Part shown: piece by piece, positions 40,573-49,333 of the stretch
How positions within the stretch are numbered: the stretch's first letter is position 1
How the letters are laid out: each line of letters starts with the position of its first letter
Assembly: GCA_947627235.1 (NCBI GenBank)
Contig: CANQVG010000003.1
Coordinates: 36,972 to 100,971 of the forward strand
DNA from: an uncultured Clostridia bacterium
GTDB lineage: Bacteria > Bacillota > Clostridia > Oscillospirales > Ruminococcaceae
DNA length: 64,000 bases
Direction: 5' to 3'
The notes under the pieces: generated by a model
Seen by the model: only the letters and a program-made list of their open reading frames with translations
What the model was told of the DNA's origin: nothing
Databases searched by the model: none
Translations under genes and position numbers: made by a program

Positions 40573-40649
40573 AGCCCAAAAACATTTTACACCATACGCC
40601 GTGAAATTGCAACGGCATTTTGAAACTTTGTAAAAAAGGAGGACCCCAA

Positions 40650-41591
40650 ATGGCGGTTAAGCGTTCGTCACAGGCGCCCGTTCTTATTGTATACGTTCTG
40701 ACTATGCTGATATGTCTTCTGGTGTTCGGCGCGGTCGCTATGATTCTGCTCGAGGTGTTTGTGAACCAGCCGAGACAGGCGCGTCAGGCGGCGGCGGAAC
40801 TCGGAAACAGTACCGGCGCCGAAGTTTTTGAGGAAAAGGACTATTCGCAGGCGCGCGAAACGATTCTTTTTGTCGGCGCGGAGGGGAGTACCATAAACGG
40901 TATGGCGCTTATAAGGGTTCTGCCCGACCTGCTGACCGTAAAGGTAGTGCCGGTGTCGCAGTACACGTGGTCGATAGTAGGCAGCACCGAAGGAACCGTT
41001 GCCTCGCTGTTTGAGGCGGGGGGAATGTCTTATCTCAAGACTGCGGTTGAAAACGCATACGGCATTACCTGCGACAGATACATAAAAATATCGAACGACG
41101 GATTCAAGAGTCTTGTGGATTATCTCGGCGGGACATCGAGCTATAATTTCCCGCAGGAGCTTTACTACCGCGACGAAGCGACGGGGGAGATAACGAGCTT
41201 TGCTCAAGGCGCGGCTACCCGCACTCTTTACGGCGACGACATCCGCAAGATAGTGACCTATCCTCTTTATGACAAGGGAAACGAGACTAAGGTACAGGTG
41301 TTGGGCGAGCTTGTGGTATCGCTTATAAACTCCGCCTGCACACATAATTCCGGCAGCATTGTAGGCAACATTCAGACCATTTTCAATGAAATTTTCAACA
41401 ATTCCGACACCGATATAACACAAAAGAGCTTTTCTGATGTCCGCGACGCCTATGAGAATCTGATTTCGTCAAATCCCTCACCGGCGACCTACAGAATGGC
41501 GTCGGGAATCTGGGACGCGAGGGGATACTTTATGGTCGGCGAGGACTTCAGGACCGAGATAAAGGAGTATTTCGAGCTGACGGAAGAATGA
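40650..41591 (+). CDS. divergent LytR-CpsA-Psr (LCP)-like membrane protein
   Basis: A 313-aa protein: a short basic N-terminus, one membrane helix (about 10-35) and an extracytoplasmic domain. The start at 40650 is chosen because AAGGAGGA lies 6 bases upstream. LCP-like features are AVENAYGITCDRYIKISNDG followed by FKSLVDYLGG, matching the conserved face of LCP transferases that attach glycopolymers to peptidoglycan. The usual catalytic RSDT and IPRDT motifs are absent (STINGM and VSQYT stand in their places), so it may be inactive or have another role. Confidence 0.65.
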   Translation: MAVKRSSQAPVLIVYVLTMLICLLVFGAVAMILLEVFVNQPRQARQAAAELGNSTGAEVFEEKDYSQARETILFVGAEGSTINGMALIRVLPDLLTVKVVPVSQYTWSIVGSTEGTVASLFEAGGMSYLKTAVENAYGITCDRYIKISNDGFKSLVDYLGGTSSYNFPQELYYRDEATGEITSFAQGAATRTLYGDDIRKIVTYPLYDKGNETKVQVLGELVVSLINSACTHNSGSIVGNIQTIFNEIFNNSDTDITQKSFSDVRDAYENLISSNPSPATYRMASGIWDARGYFMVGEDFRTEIKEYFELTEE

Positions 41592-41600
41592 GTAAGGAAT

Positions 41601-41635
41601 AAAGGGCGGCGGGCAGCCGCCCTTTTATTTTTTTA
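41601..41635 (+). terminator. terminator of the LCP-like gene
   Basis: AAAGGGCGGC/GCCGCCCTTT stem with a GGGCA loop, followed by TTATTTTTTT. Confidence 0.9.
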
Positions 41636-41681
41636 CAGAGCGTGAACGTAGGTCTATTTTTGAGGTTTTTCTCGAAAAATA

Positions 41682-41710
41682 TTGCAATAATGCGGAAAGT
41701 GTAGTATACT
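41682..41710 (+). promoter_or_regulatory. zapA promoter
   Basis: TTGCAA (41682-41687), a 17-base spacer and TATACT (41705-41710), 32 bases before zapA. Confidence 0.7.
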
Positions 41711-41742
41711 AATAATATATATACATTGAAAGGGACGGTAAA

Positions 41743-42099
41743 ATGGAAAACAAGGTGAAAGTGAGAATAATCGGCAGGGAATACACCCTCGGCACCGACA
41801 ACACACCCGAATATACTCAGGCTCTCGCGGCCGAGCTTGACGAAAAAATGAACGCCATGCTTTCCGAGAGCAAGACCCTTAGCGGAATAGACGTAGCGAT
41901 ACTCTGCGCGCTCGACGCTATGGACGAGTCCCGCAGGGCGGGCGCCAATGCCGACAATATCAGACTCCAACTTGGGGAATATCTCTCGTCCGCCGAAAGA
42001 GCGCAGGCAAGCGTCGAGACTTATAAGCGCGAGATATCCTCGCTCAAGCGCAGAATAGAGGAGCTTGAGGACAGAATGGAGCAAAAGAGCGTTTTCTGA
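41743..42099 (+). CDS. zapA: cell division protein ZapA
   Basis: A 118-aa protein that bundles FtsZ filaments. Features: N-terminal KVKVRIIGREYTLGTD; EYTQALAAELDEKMNAML; and a C-terminal coiled coil (about 75-118, SAERAQASVETYKREISSL) with a KRRIEELEDR end. The U32 peptidase gene begins 1 base after its stop, so the two are co-transcribed and probably translationally coupled, an arrangement common in Clostridia and Bacilli. Confidence 0.9.
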   Translation: MENKVKVRIIGREYTLGTDNTPEYTQALAAELDEKMNAMLSESKTLSGIDVAILCALDAMDESRRAGANADNIRLQLGEYLSSAERAQASVETYKREISSLKRRIEELEDRMEQKSVF

Positions 42100-42100
42100 T

Positions 42101-44155
42101 ATGAAAAGAATTGAGATTCTCTCACCCTGCGGAGGGCCGGAGTCGGTCGACGCCGCCCTGCGCACCGGCGCCGACGCCGTTTATCTGGGAGCCCGTAAAT
42201 TCTCCGCAAGGCATAACGCCGTCAATTTTTCGGACGAAGAGCTTTTCGCTGCCGTTCGGGAATGTCACCGACACGGCGTTTTGGTTTATCTGGCGTTCAA
42301 TACCCTTCTGCGCGACTCCGAGCTTGAAGAAGCCGCGTCGCTTTTGAATCTCGCCTGCGAGGCGGGAGTCGACGGTCTGATAATTCAGGATATGGCTGTT
42401 TACGAGATGTCGAGAACCGCCTGTTCGGATATGCCCCTTCACGCCTCCACCCAGATGACCGTTCACACGCCTCGGGGCGTGGACGCTGCGGTTAAGCTCG
42501 GCTTTAAGCGGGTTGTCGCGGCGAGAGAGCTTAGTCTGAGTCAGATAAAAGACCTTTGCGGCAGGGGAGCCGAGATTGAGGTCTTTGCCCACGGCGCGCT
42601 GTGCATGTGCGTGTCGGGACAGTGCCACCTCAGCGCGATGATAGGCGGCAGAAGCGCCAACCGCGGACTGTGCGCGGGAGCCTGCCGTCTGCCGTTTTCG
42701 GCGGCGGGAAAGCCGTCGGAGCGCGATTTTGCGCTGTCTTTGAAGGATATGTCTTATTGCCGCCATATAAAAGAACTTGAGGACGCCGGAGTCGCCTCCT
42801 TAAAAATCGAGGGCAGAATGAAGCGCCCCGAATACGTCGCCGCGGCGACCGACGCACTTAACCGCGCCCGAAACGGTTCGGAGGCAGACTATGAGACTCT
42901 GCGGGCGGTGTTTTCGCGGAGCGGATTTACCGACGGCTATCTCACCGGAAAACTCGGCGCCGAAATGTTCGGCGCAAGGGAAAAGGAAGACGTTACGGCG
43001 GCAGCGTCGGCGCTGCCCAAGCTGCAAAAGCTCTACGAAAAGACCGAAAAGCGCTTCGGAATTAAAATGACGTTTACCGCGAACAGGGGTGAACCGATGC
43101 TGCTTGAAGTGTCGGACGGAAAACTGTGCTCCGAGGTTTTGGGGGAGGTTCCCGAGGACGCCCGCGTGCGGGAAACGTCTTGCGAGGAAGCAAAGGCGCA
43201 GCTTTCAAAGCTCGGAGGTACGCTTTACGAGGCTGATGAGATAGAGGCAAATATCGGCAGCGGACTGGCGATACCGCTTTCAAAGATAAACGAAATGAGG
43301 CGTCAGGCGGTGTGCCGGCTTGACGAAATGCGCGTTGAAAAGCTTTCCGCGCCGAAGCGGTTCGACGGAAGCGGACTGATGTTCGTTTTTCCGCACCCGC
43401 TGATTAGAAAGCATCCGTTTTTGCGGATACGCGTCGAGCAAATAGAGCAACTCTCGAAGATGGAGCTGCGAAGTGAGGAAATTGTGATTCCCCTCGGGAA
43501 AGAGGAGGAATACCTTGCGGCGGGTTATAATCCCGAGCGTGCGGTTATAGCGCTGCCGAGGTTTGATTTGTGCGAAAAAAATACCGCCGAGAGGCTTAAA
43601 TTCGTCAAAAGTCTCGGCTTTTCGGCGGTAGAATGTGGTAACATAGGTAGTATAGAGCTTGCTTCGGAGCTTGGATTCAGGATTCAGGGCGGGTTCGGAC
43701 TCAATATTACAAATTCGCTGTCGGCGAGGCATTACTTTTTTGCGGGACTCAAAACCCTTTTGCTCTCGCCTGAGCTTAAGGCGGGACAGTGTTCCCGAAT
43801 TGCGTGTCCCGGGCGTCTCGGAGCGGTCATCTACGGCAGACTGCCGCTTATGCTCACGCGCAACTGTCCGATAGCCGCGCAGACCGGCTGCAAAAACTGC
43901 GCTCGCCGTCTTATTGACCGTACCGGGGCGGAGTTCCCGATACTCTGCCGCCGCGACAGCGGTTATTTCGAGCTGCTCAATTCGAGACCGATATGGCTTG
44001 CGGACAAACTTGACGACTTCAATCTTGATTTCGGCGACCTTATGTTTACCACCGAGACCCCCGAACAGGCGGCGCGGGTGCTTCGGGCATACCGCTCCGA
44101 GGCGGAGCCGCAGGGAGAGTTTACGAGGGGAATGTATTACAGAGGCGTGGAGTAA
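42101..44155 (+). CDS. peptidase U32 family protein
   Basis: A 684-aa U32-family protein. The ATG at 42101 yields MKRIEILSPCGG, the conserved beginning. Features: GADAVYLGARKFSARH; ELSLSQIKDLCGRGAEIEVFAHGALC (Cys-rich CMCVSGQCHLSAMIGGRSANRG segment split by this motif); IEGRMKRPEYVAA; and a C-terminal half with CPIAAQTGCKNC, possibly a metal or Fe-S site. Bacterial U32 proteins include collagenase-like peptidases and the RlhA/TrhP RNA hydroxylation enzymes; an RNA-modification role is as plausible as proteolysis. Confidence 0.88.
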   Translation: MKRIEILSPCGGPESVDAALRTGADAVYLGARKFSARHNAVNFSDEELFAAVRECHRHGVLVYLAFNTLLRDSELEEAASLLNLACEAGVDGLIIQDMAVYEMSRTACSDMPLHASTQMTVHTPRGVDAAVKLGFKRVVAARELSLSQIKDLCGRGAEIEVFAHGALCMCVSGQCHLSAMIGGRSANRGLCAGACRLPFSAAGKPSERDFALSLKDMSYCRHIKELEDAGVASLKIEGRMKRPEYVAAATDALNRARNGSEADYETLRAVFSRSGFTDGYLTGKLGAEMFGAREKEDVTAAASALPKLQKLYEKTEKRFGIKMTFTANRGEPMLLEVSDGKLCSEVLGEVPEDARVRETSCEEAKAQLSKLGGTLYEADEIEANIGSGLAIPLSKINEMRRQAVCRLDEMRVEKLSAPKRFDGSGLMFVFPHPLIRKHPFLRIRVEQIEQLSKMELRSEEIVIPLGKEEEYLAAGYNPERAVIALPRFDLCEKNTAERLKFVKSLGFSAVECGNIGSIELASELGFRIQGGFGLNITNSLSARHYFFAGLKTLLLSPELKAGQCSRIACPGRLGAVIYGRLPLMLTRNCPIAAQTGCKNCARRLIDRTGAEFPILCRRDSGYFELLNSRPIWLADKLDDFNLDFGDLMFTTETPEQAARVLRAYRSEAEPQGEFTRGMYYRGVE

Positions 44156-44247
44156 AAGAGCGTCGGCATAGCACTAAGTACGGCTTTAGTTCCGACGCTT
44201 AATTAAAAAAACACTGTTTTTCCTGACAGTACAAGAGAGGACAAAAT

Positions 44248-44688
44248 ATGAAACTAACCTTTAAAAAGCTGCGCGAGGAGGCAGTAATCCCCGCAAGTGC
44301 GACAAAGCAGAGCGCGGGTCTCGACCTCAGAGCCTGTATTTCGGAGCCGAAAACCATAAACCCCGGCGAAATCGTAAGTTTCCCGACAGGACTTGCGGTC
44401 TGTCCCGAGCGCGAGGATGTTGTTATGCTGATTTTTATGCGTTCCGGACTCGGTTCAAAATTCGGGCTTACGCTTCCCAACGCCGTCGGAGTGGTGGATT
44501 CCGATTACCGGGGCGAAATCAGCGTTCCGATAATCAATCTCGGCAAGGAGCCGTATGTTATGATGCCCGGCGAGAGAATGGCGCAGCTTGTCACTCTGCC
44601 GGTGATTTTTCCCGAGGTGTGCGAGGCTCAAGAGCTTCCCGAGACCGAGCGCGGCACTCGCGGCTTCGGCTCAAGCGGTCGGATGTGA
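44248..44688 (+). CDS. dut: dUTP diphosphatase
   Basis: A 146-aa trimeric dUTPase that hydrolyses dUTP to dUMP and keeps uracil out of DNA. All five family motifs are visible: AGLDLRA, MRSGLGSKFG, GVVDSDYRGEI, PGERMAQL and the C-terminal RGTRGFGSSGR. Its last 98 bases overlap the 3' end of the convergent symporter gene. Confidence 0.95.
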   Translation: MKLTFKKLREEAVIPASATKQSAGLDLRACISEPKTINPGEIVSFPTGLAVCPEREDVVMLIFMRSGLGSKFGLTLPNAVGVVDSDYRGEISVPIINLGKEPYVMMPGERMAQLVTLPVIFPEVCEAQELPETERGTRGFGSSGRM

Positions 44689-45967
44689 AGCGGATTTGTC
44701 TTTGCAGAAGTATAAGCGCGCACATGCAGGGTATTACCATAAGCCCGTTGAAGACGTCGCTTAGCAGCCAGACGGCTTTCATTCCGAAGACCGTTCCCAA
44801 AAAAGCCGAGAGGATAAACGCCGCCTTGTAAGGCGTTTTGCCTTTTGGAAGAAGGAAATCCGCGGCGGCAAGACCTATCTGCGACCAGCCTACCGACGTC
44901 GCGATTGCAAATCCCGCCGTTGCCACTGCCACAAGCTTTCCCGAAAATTCCCCGAAGACCATTTTTGCGCTTTCTGCCACAAGCTCGGCTCCGTCCGAGC
45001 CGCCCGAATACGCGCCCGAGCAGAGAATCGCAAGCGCAGTGAGGGTGCATATCACAAAGGTGTCGATGATTATTTCAAGCATATTCATCATTCCCTGACG
45101 TTCGGGGTCGTTTACCGACGACGAGGCGTGAACGGGCGCCGTGGTGCCGAGACCGGCTTCGTTGGAAAAGACGCCTCTTCTGAACCCCACGCTCACAGCC
45201 GCGGCAAAACCGGTTATTCCGCCGGCCGCCTGTCTTATGCCGAACGCTCCCCGAAAGATTTCCCCGAGTACCGACGGCAGGGCGGTGTAATTTGCGGCGA
45301 TAACAGCCGCCGCTCCCGCAACATAAAGTCCTGCGAGCAGGGGAACGGTGCGTTCGCATAGCCTGCACGCAAAGCCGTCGGAACCGAACATACAGCAGGC
45401 AATGAGCGCAGCCGCCGCTATTCCGCATATGGGCTTCGGGAGAGAAAACTCCCCGAAAAGCGCTTCCGCGGCCGAGTTTGTCTGAGCCATAGACCCCATT
45501 CCGAAAGAAGCCAGAACGCAGAACAGCGCATAGGCGGCCGCAGTGCGCCTTGCGCCGAGACCGTCTTTGAGAGCGTACCATATTCCCCCTTTGCGGGAGC
45601 CGTCGGGCAGGACGCGCCGGTATTTTATCGAGAGATAGCCCTCGGCATAAGAGGTTGCCATTCCGAAGAACGCCGAGACCCACAGCCAGAATATTGCGCC
45701 CGGACCGCCGAGGGTGAGAGCCGTCGCGACTCCGGTGACAGACCCTGTGCCGACCGTCGCGGCGAGCGCGGTTGAAAGCGCCTGAAAGGGCGACGCGGTA
45801 TTTTTGCCGCGCCTTGAATCATCCCGCCAGCTTGTGAATATTCTTTTTAAACGGAACTGAGGCGCGCGGAGCTTTAAGGTATAAAACCCGCCGACGCCTA
45901 CAATCAGTGCAACCGTCGGCAGACCCCATACCGAGTCGCTTATAAATACGAGAATATCATTTAACAT
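44591..45967 (-). CDS. alanine/glycine:cation symporter (AGCS) family protein
   Basis: A 458-aa inner-membrane Na+ (or H+)-coupled amino-acid transporter with about 10-11 hydrophobic helices. Features: FQALSTALAATVGTGSVTGVATAL near residue 62 (with GPGAIFWLWVSAFFGMATSY following) and FRRGVFSNEAGLGTTAPVHA near 270. The last ~33 residues (after ALILLQRQ, mainly Arg and Glu) are encoded on the reverse of dut and are not family-like; a stop-codon loss is a possible cause. The ribosome site is weak (GGTGAT). Confidence 0.92.
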   Translation of the reverse strand: MLNDILVFISDSVWGLPTVALIVGVGGFYTLKLRAPQFRLKRIFTSWRDDSRRGKNTASPFQALSTALAATVGTGSVTGVATALTLGGPGAIFWLWVSAFFGMATSYAEGYLSIKYRRVLPDGSRKGGIWYALKDGLGARRTAAAYALFCVLASFGMGSMAQTNSAAEALFGEFSLPKPICGIAAAALIACCMFGSDGFACRLCERTVPLLAGLYVAGAAAVIAANYTALPSVLGEIFRGAFGIRQAAGGITGFAAAVSVGFRRGVFSNEAGLGTTAPVHASSSVNDPERQGMMNMLEIIIDTFVICTLTALAILCSGAYSGGSDGAELVAESAKMVFGEFSGKLVAVATAGFAIATSVGWSQIGLAAADFLLPKGKTPYKAAFILSAFLGTVFGMKAVWLLSDVFNGLMVIPCMCALILLQRQIRFTSDRLSRSRECRARSREALEPRTPREKSPAE

Positions 45968-45995
45968 AAAATCACCGACCGAAAGGAGACCGCAT

Positions 45996-46442
45996 ATGCG
46001 TAAGTATACATTGAAGCCCGCCGCGCTTTATTTTATCGGAGGCGCTATGTTTGCGGCTTCCGTCGCGGCGACTCTGCTTCTGCGGGCTTATCTTGTCTCT
46101 TTTGAAATTCTTATGTATTCGCTCGTCGGATTATTCTGGGGGCTTTCGGTTTTATTCGGAATTATCCTTGTGCCGATGTATTTCCGCCGCACCGTCATAT
46201 ACGTTTCCACGGGCGAAATAACCGTCCATACGGGACTAATAATGCTGCGGAGGGTGCATATGAAGATGTCTGCGGTGCAGTATGTCACACGAATATCCGT
46301 GCCGATCCTCACGCTTTTGGGATTCAATTTCATCATAATCAGGGCGCTCGGCGGAAGCATTGTGCTGCCGTTTCTCAGCGCGGCAGACAGCGACAGCATA
46401 ACCGATATTCTGCAAATAGAAATAACCGAACACCGCGGTTAG
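45996..46442 (+). CDS. bacterial PH-domain membrane protein (YdbS-like)
   Basis: A 148-aa protein with two N-terminal membrane helices (about 10-30 and 35-55) and a bacterial pleckstrin-homology domain (YVSTGEITVHTGLIMLRRVHM, with MSAVQYV). It starts 28 bases from the divergent symporter start; AAAGGAGA precedes the ATG. It is paired with the larger PH-domain gene 15 bases downstream, the YdbS/YdbT arrangement of Bacilli. The YdbS/YdbT pair has been linked to resistance to antimicrobial compounds in Bacillus; the function here is inferred. Confidence 0.8.
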   Translation: MRKYTLKPAALYFIGGAMFAASVAATLLLRAYLVSFEILMYSLVGLFWGLSVLFGIILVPMYFRRTVIYVSTGEITVHTGLIMLRRVHMKMSAVQYVTRISVPILTLLGFNFIIIRALGGSIVLPFLSAADSDSITDILQIEITEHRG

Positions 46443-46457
46443 TTAGGGGGCGGACTG

Positions 46458-47930
46458 ATGGAACGCGTAGGCAGGCAGCATCCTGTAAAGCTTTTATCCT
46501 ATACGACAAGGTATTTCTGGCTTCTGATAATCCCTTTAATCAGGAGCCTTTACTCGCTGAGCCTTGAAATCGACGCGTTTCGGGCGTGGATACAGGGTGC
46601 TTGGCTCGACCTCTTGGTTCTTGCGGCGATAGTCTGCTTCGCGTGGATAAGGTGGCTCAGCGTCTGGTTCTCTTTCGACGGCGAAAAGATAGTCCTGCGC
46701 AGAGGAGTGTATCTAAACGTCGAGGACACCGTTTATTACACGCAAATCTCTACTCTGAGTATAAAGCAGAATATAATATACAGACTGTTGGGTGCAAGTA
46801 AGGTATACATCGCCACCAACGCCGGCAATTTCAACTCTGCCGACGTCACCGTGACTATGAGCCGCGCCGACGCCGACCGTTTTTACGAGGCGGTAAAGGG
46901 TTCGCGCCAGAAGAGTCTGAACTACTCTATTTCGCCGAACAAACTGAGGCTGCTTTTATTCTCGCTGCTTTTCAGCTCTACTCTTTCCGGCGTGCTGATA
47001 ATAATAGCGCTTCTTTTGGAGACGGGGGAGGTCTTTGACCGCGAGATAGAGGCTCGTATCTTTTTGGACACCCTGACCGAAGCCGTGAACAGAGTGGCGC
47101 AGTATCTGCCGCCGATAATTTCGCTGATAATCATAGTTCTCGCCGGAGGGTGGGCGCTTTCGTTTTTTGCCAACCTCACCGGATTTTGGGGATTTATCCT
47201 CACAAAGTGTACCGACTGCCTTTATGTAAAGAGCGGCATATTAACAAAGAGCCGTCATGTCATTTTGAGGTCGAAGATAAACTATTTTGACCTAAAGCAA
47301 AGCTTTGCGAGCAAGGTTTTTAATCTCAGCTCGCTTCATGTCAACTGTTCCGGCTACGGGTCGGCGGGACGCAACGAGATGACGGTTATCCTTCCGATAA
47401 CCACCCGAAAAGAGATAAACGGCGCGCTCAAGGAGGTATTTCCGGAGTATCCGCGTCCGAAGGTGGAGCTTAAAGCCGACCCTCGCAGCTACGGCGGATT
47501 CTATTTCTGGCCCGTTGTTATGGCGATACTGCCGGTGGCGGGATTTATTGCCATATACTACCTCCTGCCGAGCTGGTATGTCGTGGCGTACCCCGCTGTA
47601 GCGATAACGGTTATCCCCGCGATATGGCTCGCGATGTGCAAGACCCTTTCTATGTTCATAACCGGACTCGGTTTCAGCGGCGAATATCTCACTATGAGAT
47701 ATTCAAGACTGTTCACGTTCCACACAATAGTCGCCCCGAAGGACCGCATAACAAAAGCGGTTATAAGGCAGTCGCCGATGCAGAGAATGAGCGGAGCCTG
47801 CTCGGTGATAATCTACACCAGTTCCGACGTCAAAACAAAGCACTATATATACGGGCTTCGGCTCGACAAGACGCTTGCATTTTTTGAAAAAAACGGCATT
47901 GACCTCTACTATTCTGAAAAACCGAGATAA
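46458..47930 (+). CDS. multi-PH-domain membrane protein (YdbT-like)
   Basis: A 490-aa membrane protein with about six helices in three pairs (near 15-50, 165-220 and 345-400), each followed by a bacterial PH-like domain: FSFDGEKIVLRRGVYLNVED, CTDCLYVKSGILTKSRHVIL and FSGEYLTMRYSRLFTFHT. This triple arrangement is that of YdbT. It probably forms a complex with the small PH protein encoded just upstream. It is followed by a tRNA promoter rather than an obvious terminator. Confidence 0.82.
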   Translation: MERVGRQHPVKLLSYTTRYFWLLIIPLIRSLYSLSLEIDAFRAWIQGAWLDLLVLAAIVCFAWIRWLSVWFSFDGEKIVLRRGVYLNVEDTVYYTQISTLSIKQNIIYRLLGASKVYIATNAGNFNSADVTVTMSRADADRFYEAVKGSRQKSLNYSISPNKLRLLLFSLLFSSTLSGVLIIIALLLETGEVFDREIEARIFLDTLTEAVNRVAQYLPPIISLIIIVLAGGWALSFFANLTGFWGFILTKCTDCLYVKSGILTKSRHVILRSKINYFDLKQSFASKVFNLSSLHVNCSGYGSAGRNEMTVILPITTRKEINGALKEVFPEYPRPKVELKADPRSYGGFYFWPVVMAILPVAGFIAIYYLLPSWYVVAYPAVAITVIPAIWLAMCKTLSMFITGLGFSGEYLTMRYSRLFTFHTIVAPKDRITKAVIRQSPMQRMSGACSVIIYTSSDVKTKHYIYGLRLDKTLAFFEKNGIDLYYSEKPR

Positions 47931-47945
47931 AAAAGAAAAAAAGGC

Positions 47946-47974
47946 TTGACAAACGAAAACAAATCGGGTATAAT
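47946..47974 (+). promoter_or_regulatory. tRNA operon promoter
   Basis: Perfect consensus TTGACA (47946-47951), a 17-base spacer and TATAAT (47969-47974), 18 bases before the first tRNA. Confidence 0.9.
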
Positions 47975-47992
47975 TATCAAGCTGTCTAATAC

Positions 47993-48069
47993 GGCTGTAT
48001 AGCTCAGTTGGCTAGAGCATCCGGTTCATACCCGGAATGTCACCGGTTCAAATCCAGTTACAGCCACCA
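47993..48069 (+). tRNA. tRNA-Met (CAT), elongator type
   Basis: Acceptor stem GGCTGTA/TACAGCC with an encoded 3' CCA; D-loop AGCTCAGTTGGCTAGAGC; anticodon arm TCCGG-TTCATAC-CCGGA with anticodon CAT; and T arm around GGTTCAAATCC with one mispair. The GTTCATACCC loop is typical of elongator tRNA-Met rather than initiator or Ile2. Confidence 0.92.
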
Positions 48070-48071
48070 TC

Positions 48072-48146
48072 GGCCCGTTGGTCAAGCGGCTAAGACACCG
48101 CCCTTTCACGGCGGAGACATGAGTTCGATTCTCGTACGGGTCACCA
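48072..48146 (+). tRNA. tRNA-Glu (TTC)
   Basis: Acceptor stem GGCCCGT/ACGGGTC (one G-T pair) with an encoded CCA; anticodon arm CCGCC-CTTTCAC-GGCGG with anticodon TTC; T arm GAGTTCGATTCTC. It begins 2 bases after tRNA-Met, so the two share a transcript. Confidence 0.95.
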
Positions 48147-48176
48147 AAAAGGACTTGCTGAGGCAAGTCCTTTTAG
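48147..48176 (+). terminator. tRNA operon terminator
   Basis: AAAAGGACTTGC/GCAAGTCCTTTT stem with a TGAG loop directly after tRNA-Glu. Confidence 0.92.
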
Positions 48177-48236
48177 TTATAAGAGAGCGGAAAACGGTTG
48201 ACGGGATTTAAGCGTTGATACAGGCGGAGGCGTAAA

Positions 48237-49223
48237 ATGAATTACATAGGTTCCAAACATTCTTTGCTCGGCTTTATCACCGAGACGATAACTTCCGTCG
48301 CGGGACAGGTCGGGGGATGCGACTTTGCCGACATTTTTGCCGGAACGGGCGCCGTCGGGAGCGCTTTTCGCGCTATGGGCTGCCGTGTTGTCGCCAACGA
48401 CATTCAGTATTACAGCTATGTTCTCAACCGTCATCTGATTGAAAATTCTGCGTCACCGGATTCGGGGGTTTTTGAGTATCTCAACGGTCTTGAGGGCGTA
48501 GACGGATTTGTATATAAAAATTACTGTCTCGGCTCAGGCAGCGGGAGGAGCTATTTTTCGGACGCAAACGGTCGTCGGTGCGACGCCGTCAGGCAGGAGA
48601 TAGAGCGTATGCGTCCGCAGCTTGGCGAGGACGTATACTTCTGGACGCTCGCGAGCCTTATCAACTCTATTGACAAATATGCGAACACCGCGTCGGTATA
48701 CGGAGCGTTTCTCAAAAAAATAAAAAAAGCCGCCGCCAAGGACTTTTGCCTTGAACCTCTCCCGCTCGTCGAGGGGGAGCGCGGAAAGGTCTATAACGAA
48801 AACATTCTGGAGCTTATAAAGCGCGTAAAAGGGGACATTCTTTACCTCGACCCGCCGTACAACGACCGCCAGTACTGTGCGAATTATCACGTTCTTGAGA
48901 CTGTCGCGAGATACGATAACCCTGTTTTAAAGGGAAAAACGGGTCTGCGTGAGTATACGGCGCAGAAAAGTGAGTTCTGCTCTTTGAAAACCGCTGCGTC
49001 CGCGCTCGAAGAGATTATAAGAGCCGCGGATTACAAATATGTATTTTTGAGCTATAACAACGAGGGACTTCTGCCGCTCGGTGTGATTGAGGAAATAATG
49101 AAAAAGTATGGCAGGTATGAGGTATTCACCACCGATTACCGCCGTTTCAAGGCTGACGCCGATGAAAACCGCTCCCACAAGGCGGACAAAACATTGGAGT
49201 ATCTGCACTGTCTGATAAAATAG
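48237..49223 (+). CDS. D12-class N6-adenine DNA methyltransferase
   Basis: A 328-aa methylase: N-terminal MNYIGSKHSLLGFI (the FxGxK-type SAM motif), FADIFAGTGAVGSAFR as motif I, and catalytic LDPPYNDRQY as motif IV near residue 204. It transfers a methyl group to adenine in DNA; the recognition site cannot be read from sequence. No restriction endonuclease or specificity gene is adjacent, so it is either a solitary regulatory or epigenetic methylase or a remnant of a restriction system. It follows a tRNA pair, a frequent insertion site. CGGAGG precedes the ATG. Confidence 0.87.
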   Translation: MNYIGSKHSLLGFITETITSVAGQVGGCDFADIFAGTGAVGSAFRAMGCRVVANDIQYYSYVLNRHLIENSASPDSGVFEYLNGLEGVDGFVYKNYCLGSGSGRSYFSDANGRRCDAVRQEIERMRPQLGEDVYFWTLASLINSIDKYANTASVYGAFLKKIKKAAAKDFCLEPLPLVEGERGKVYNENILELIKRVKGDILYLDPPYNDRQYCANYHVLETVARYDNPVLKGKTGLREYTAQKSEFCSLKTAASALEEIIRAADYKYVFLSYNNEGLLPLGVIEEIMKKYGRYEVFTTDYRRFKADADENRSHKADKTLEYLHCLIK

Positions 49224-49302
49224 AGTGCGAGGCAGTGTGCAGAAACCGTAGGACGGAAAGCAGAATAAGTGCGTTTCAAAGCGCGGGACAAACCGGAGCA
49301 AA

Positions 49303-49333
49303 AAATAAGACTGCCGCAAGGGTGGTCTTATTT
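49303..49333 (+). terminator. terminator of the methylase gene
   Basis: AATAAGAC(T)GCC/GGG(T)GGTCTTATT stem with a GCAA-type loop, followed by TTAGTTTT. Confidence 0.75.

Noticed and set aside
44157..44203. Hairpin after the U32 gene as a terminator
   Set aside because: AGCGTCGG/CCGACGCT pairs, but the loop is long and the following sequence is A-rich rather than T-rich on the plus strand; not called.
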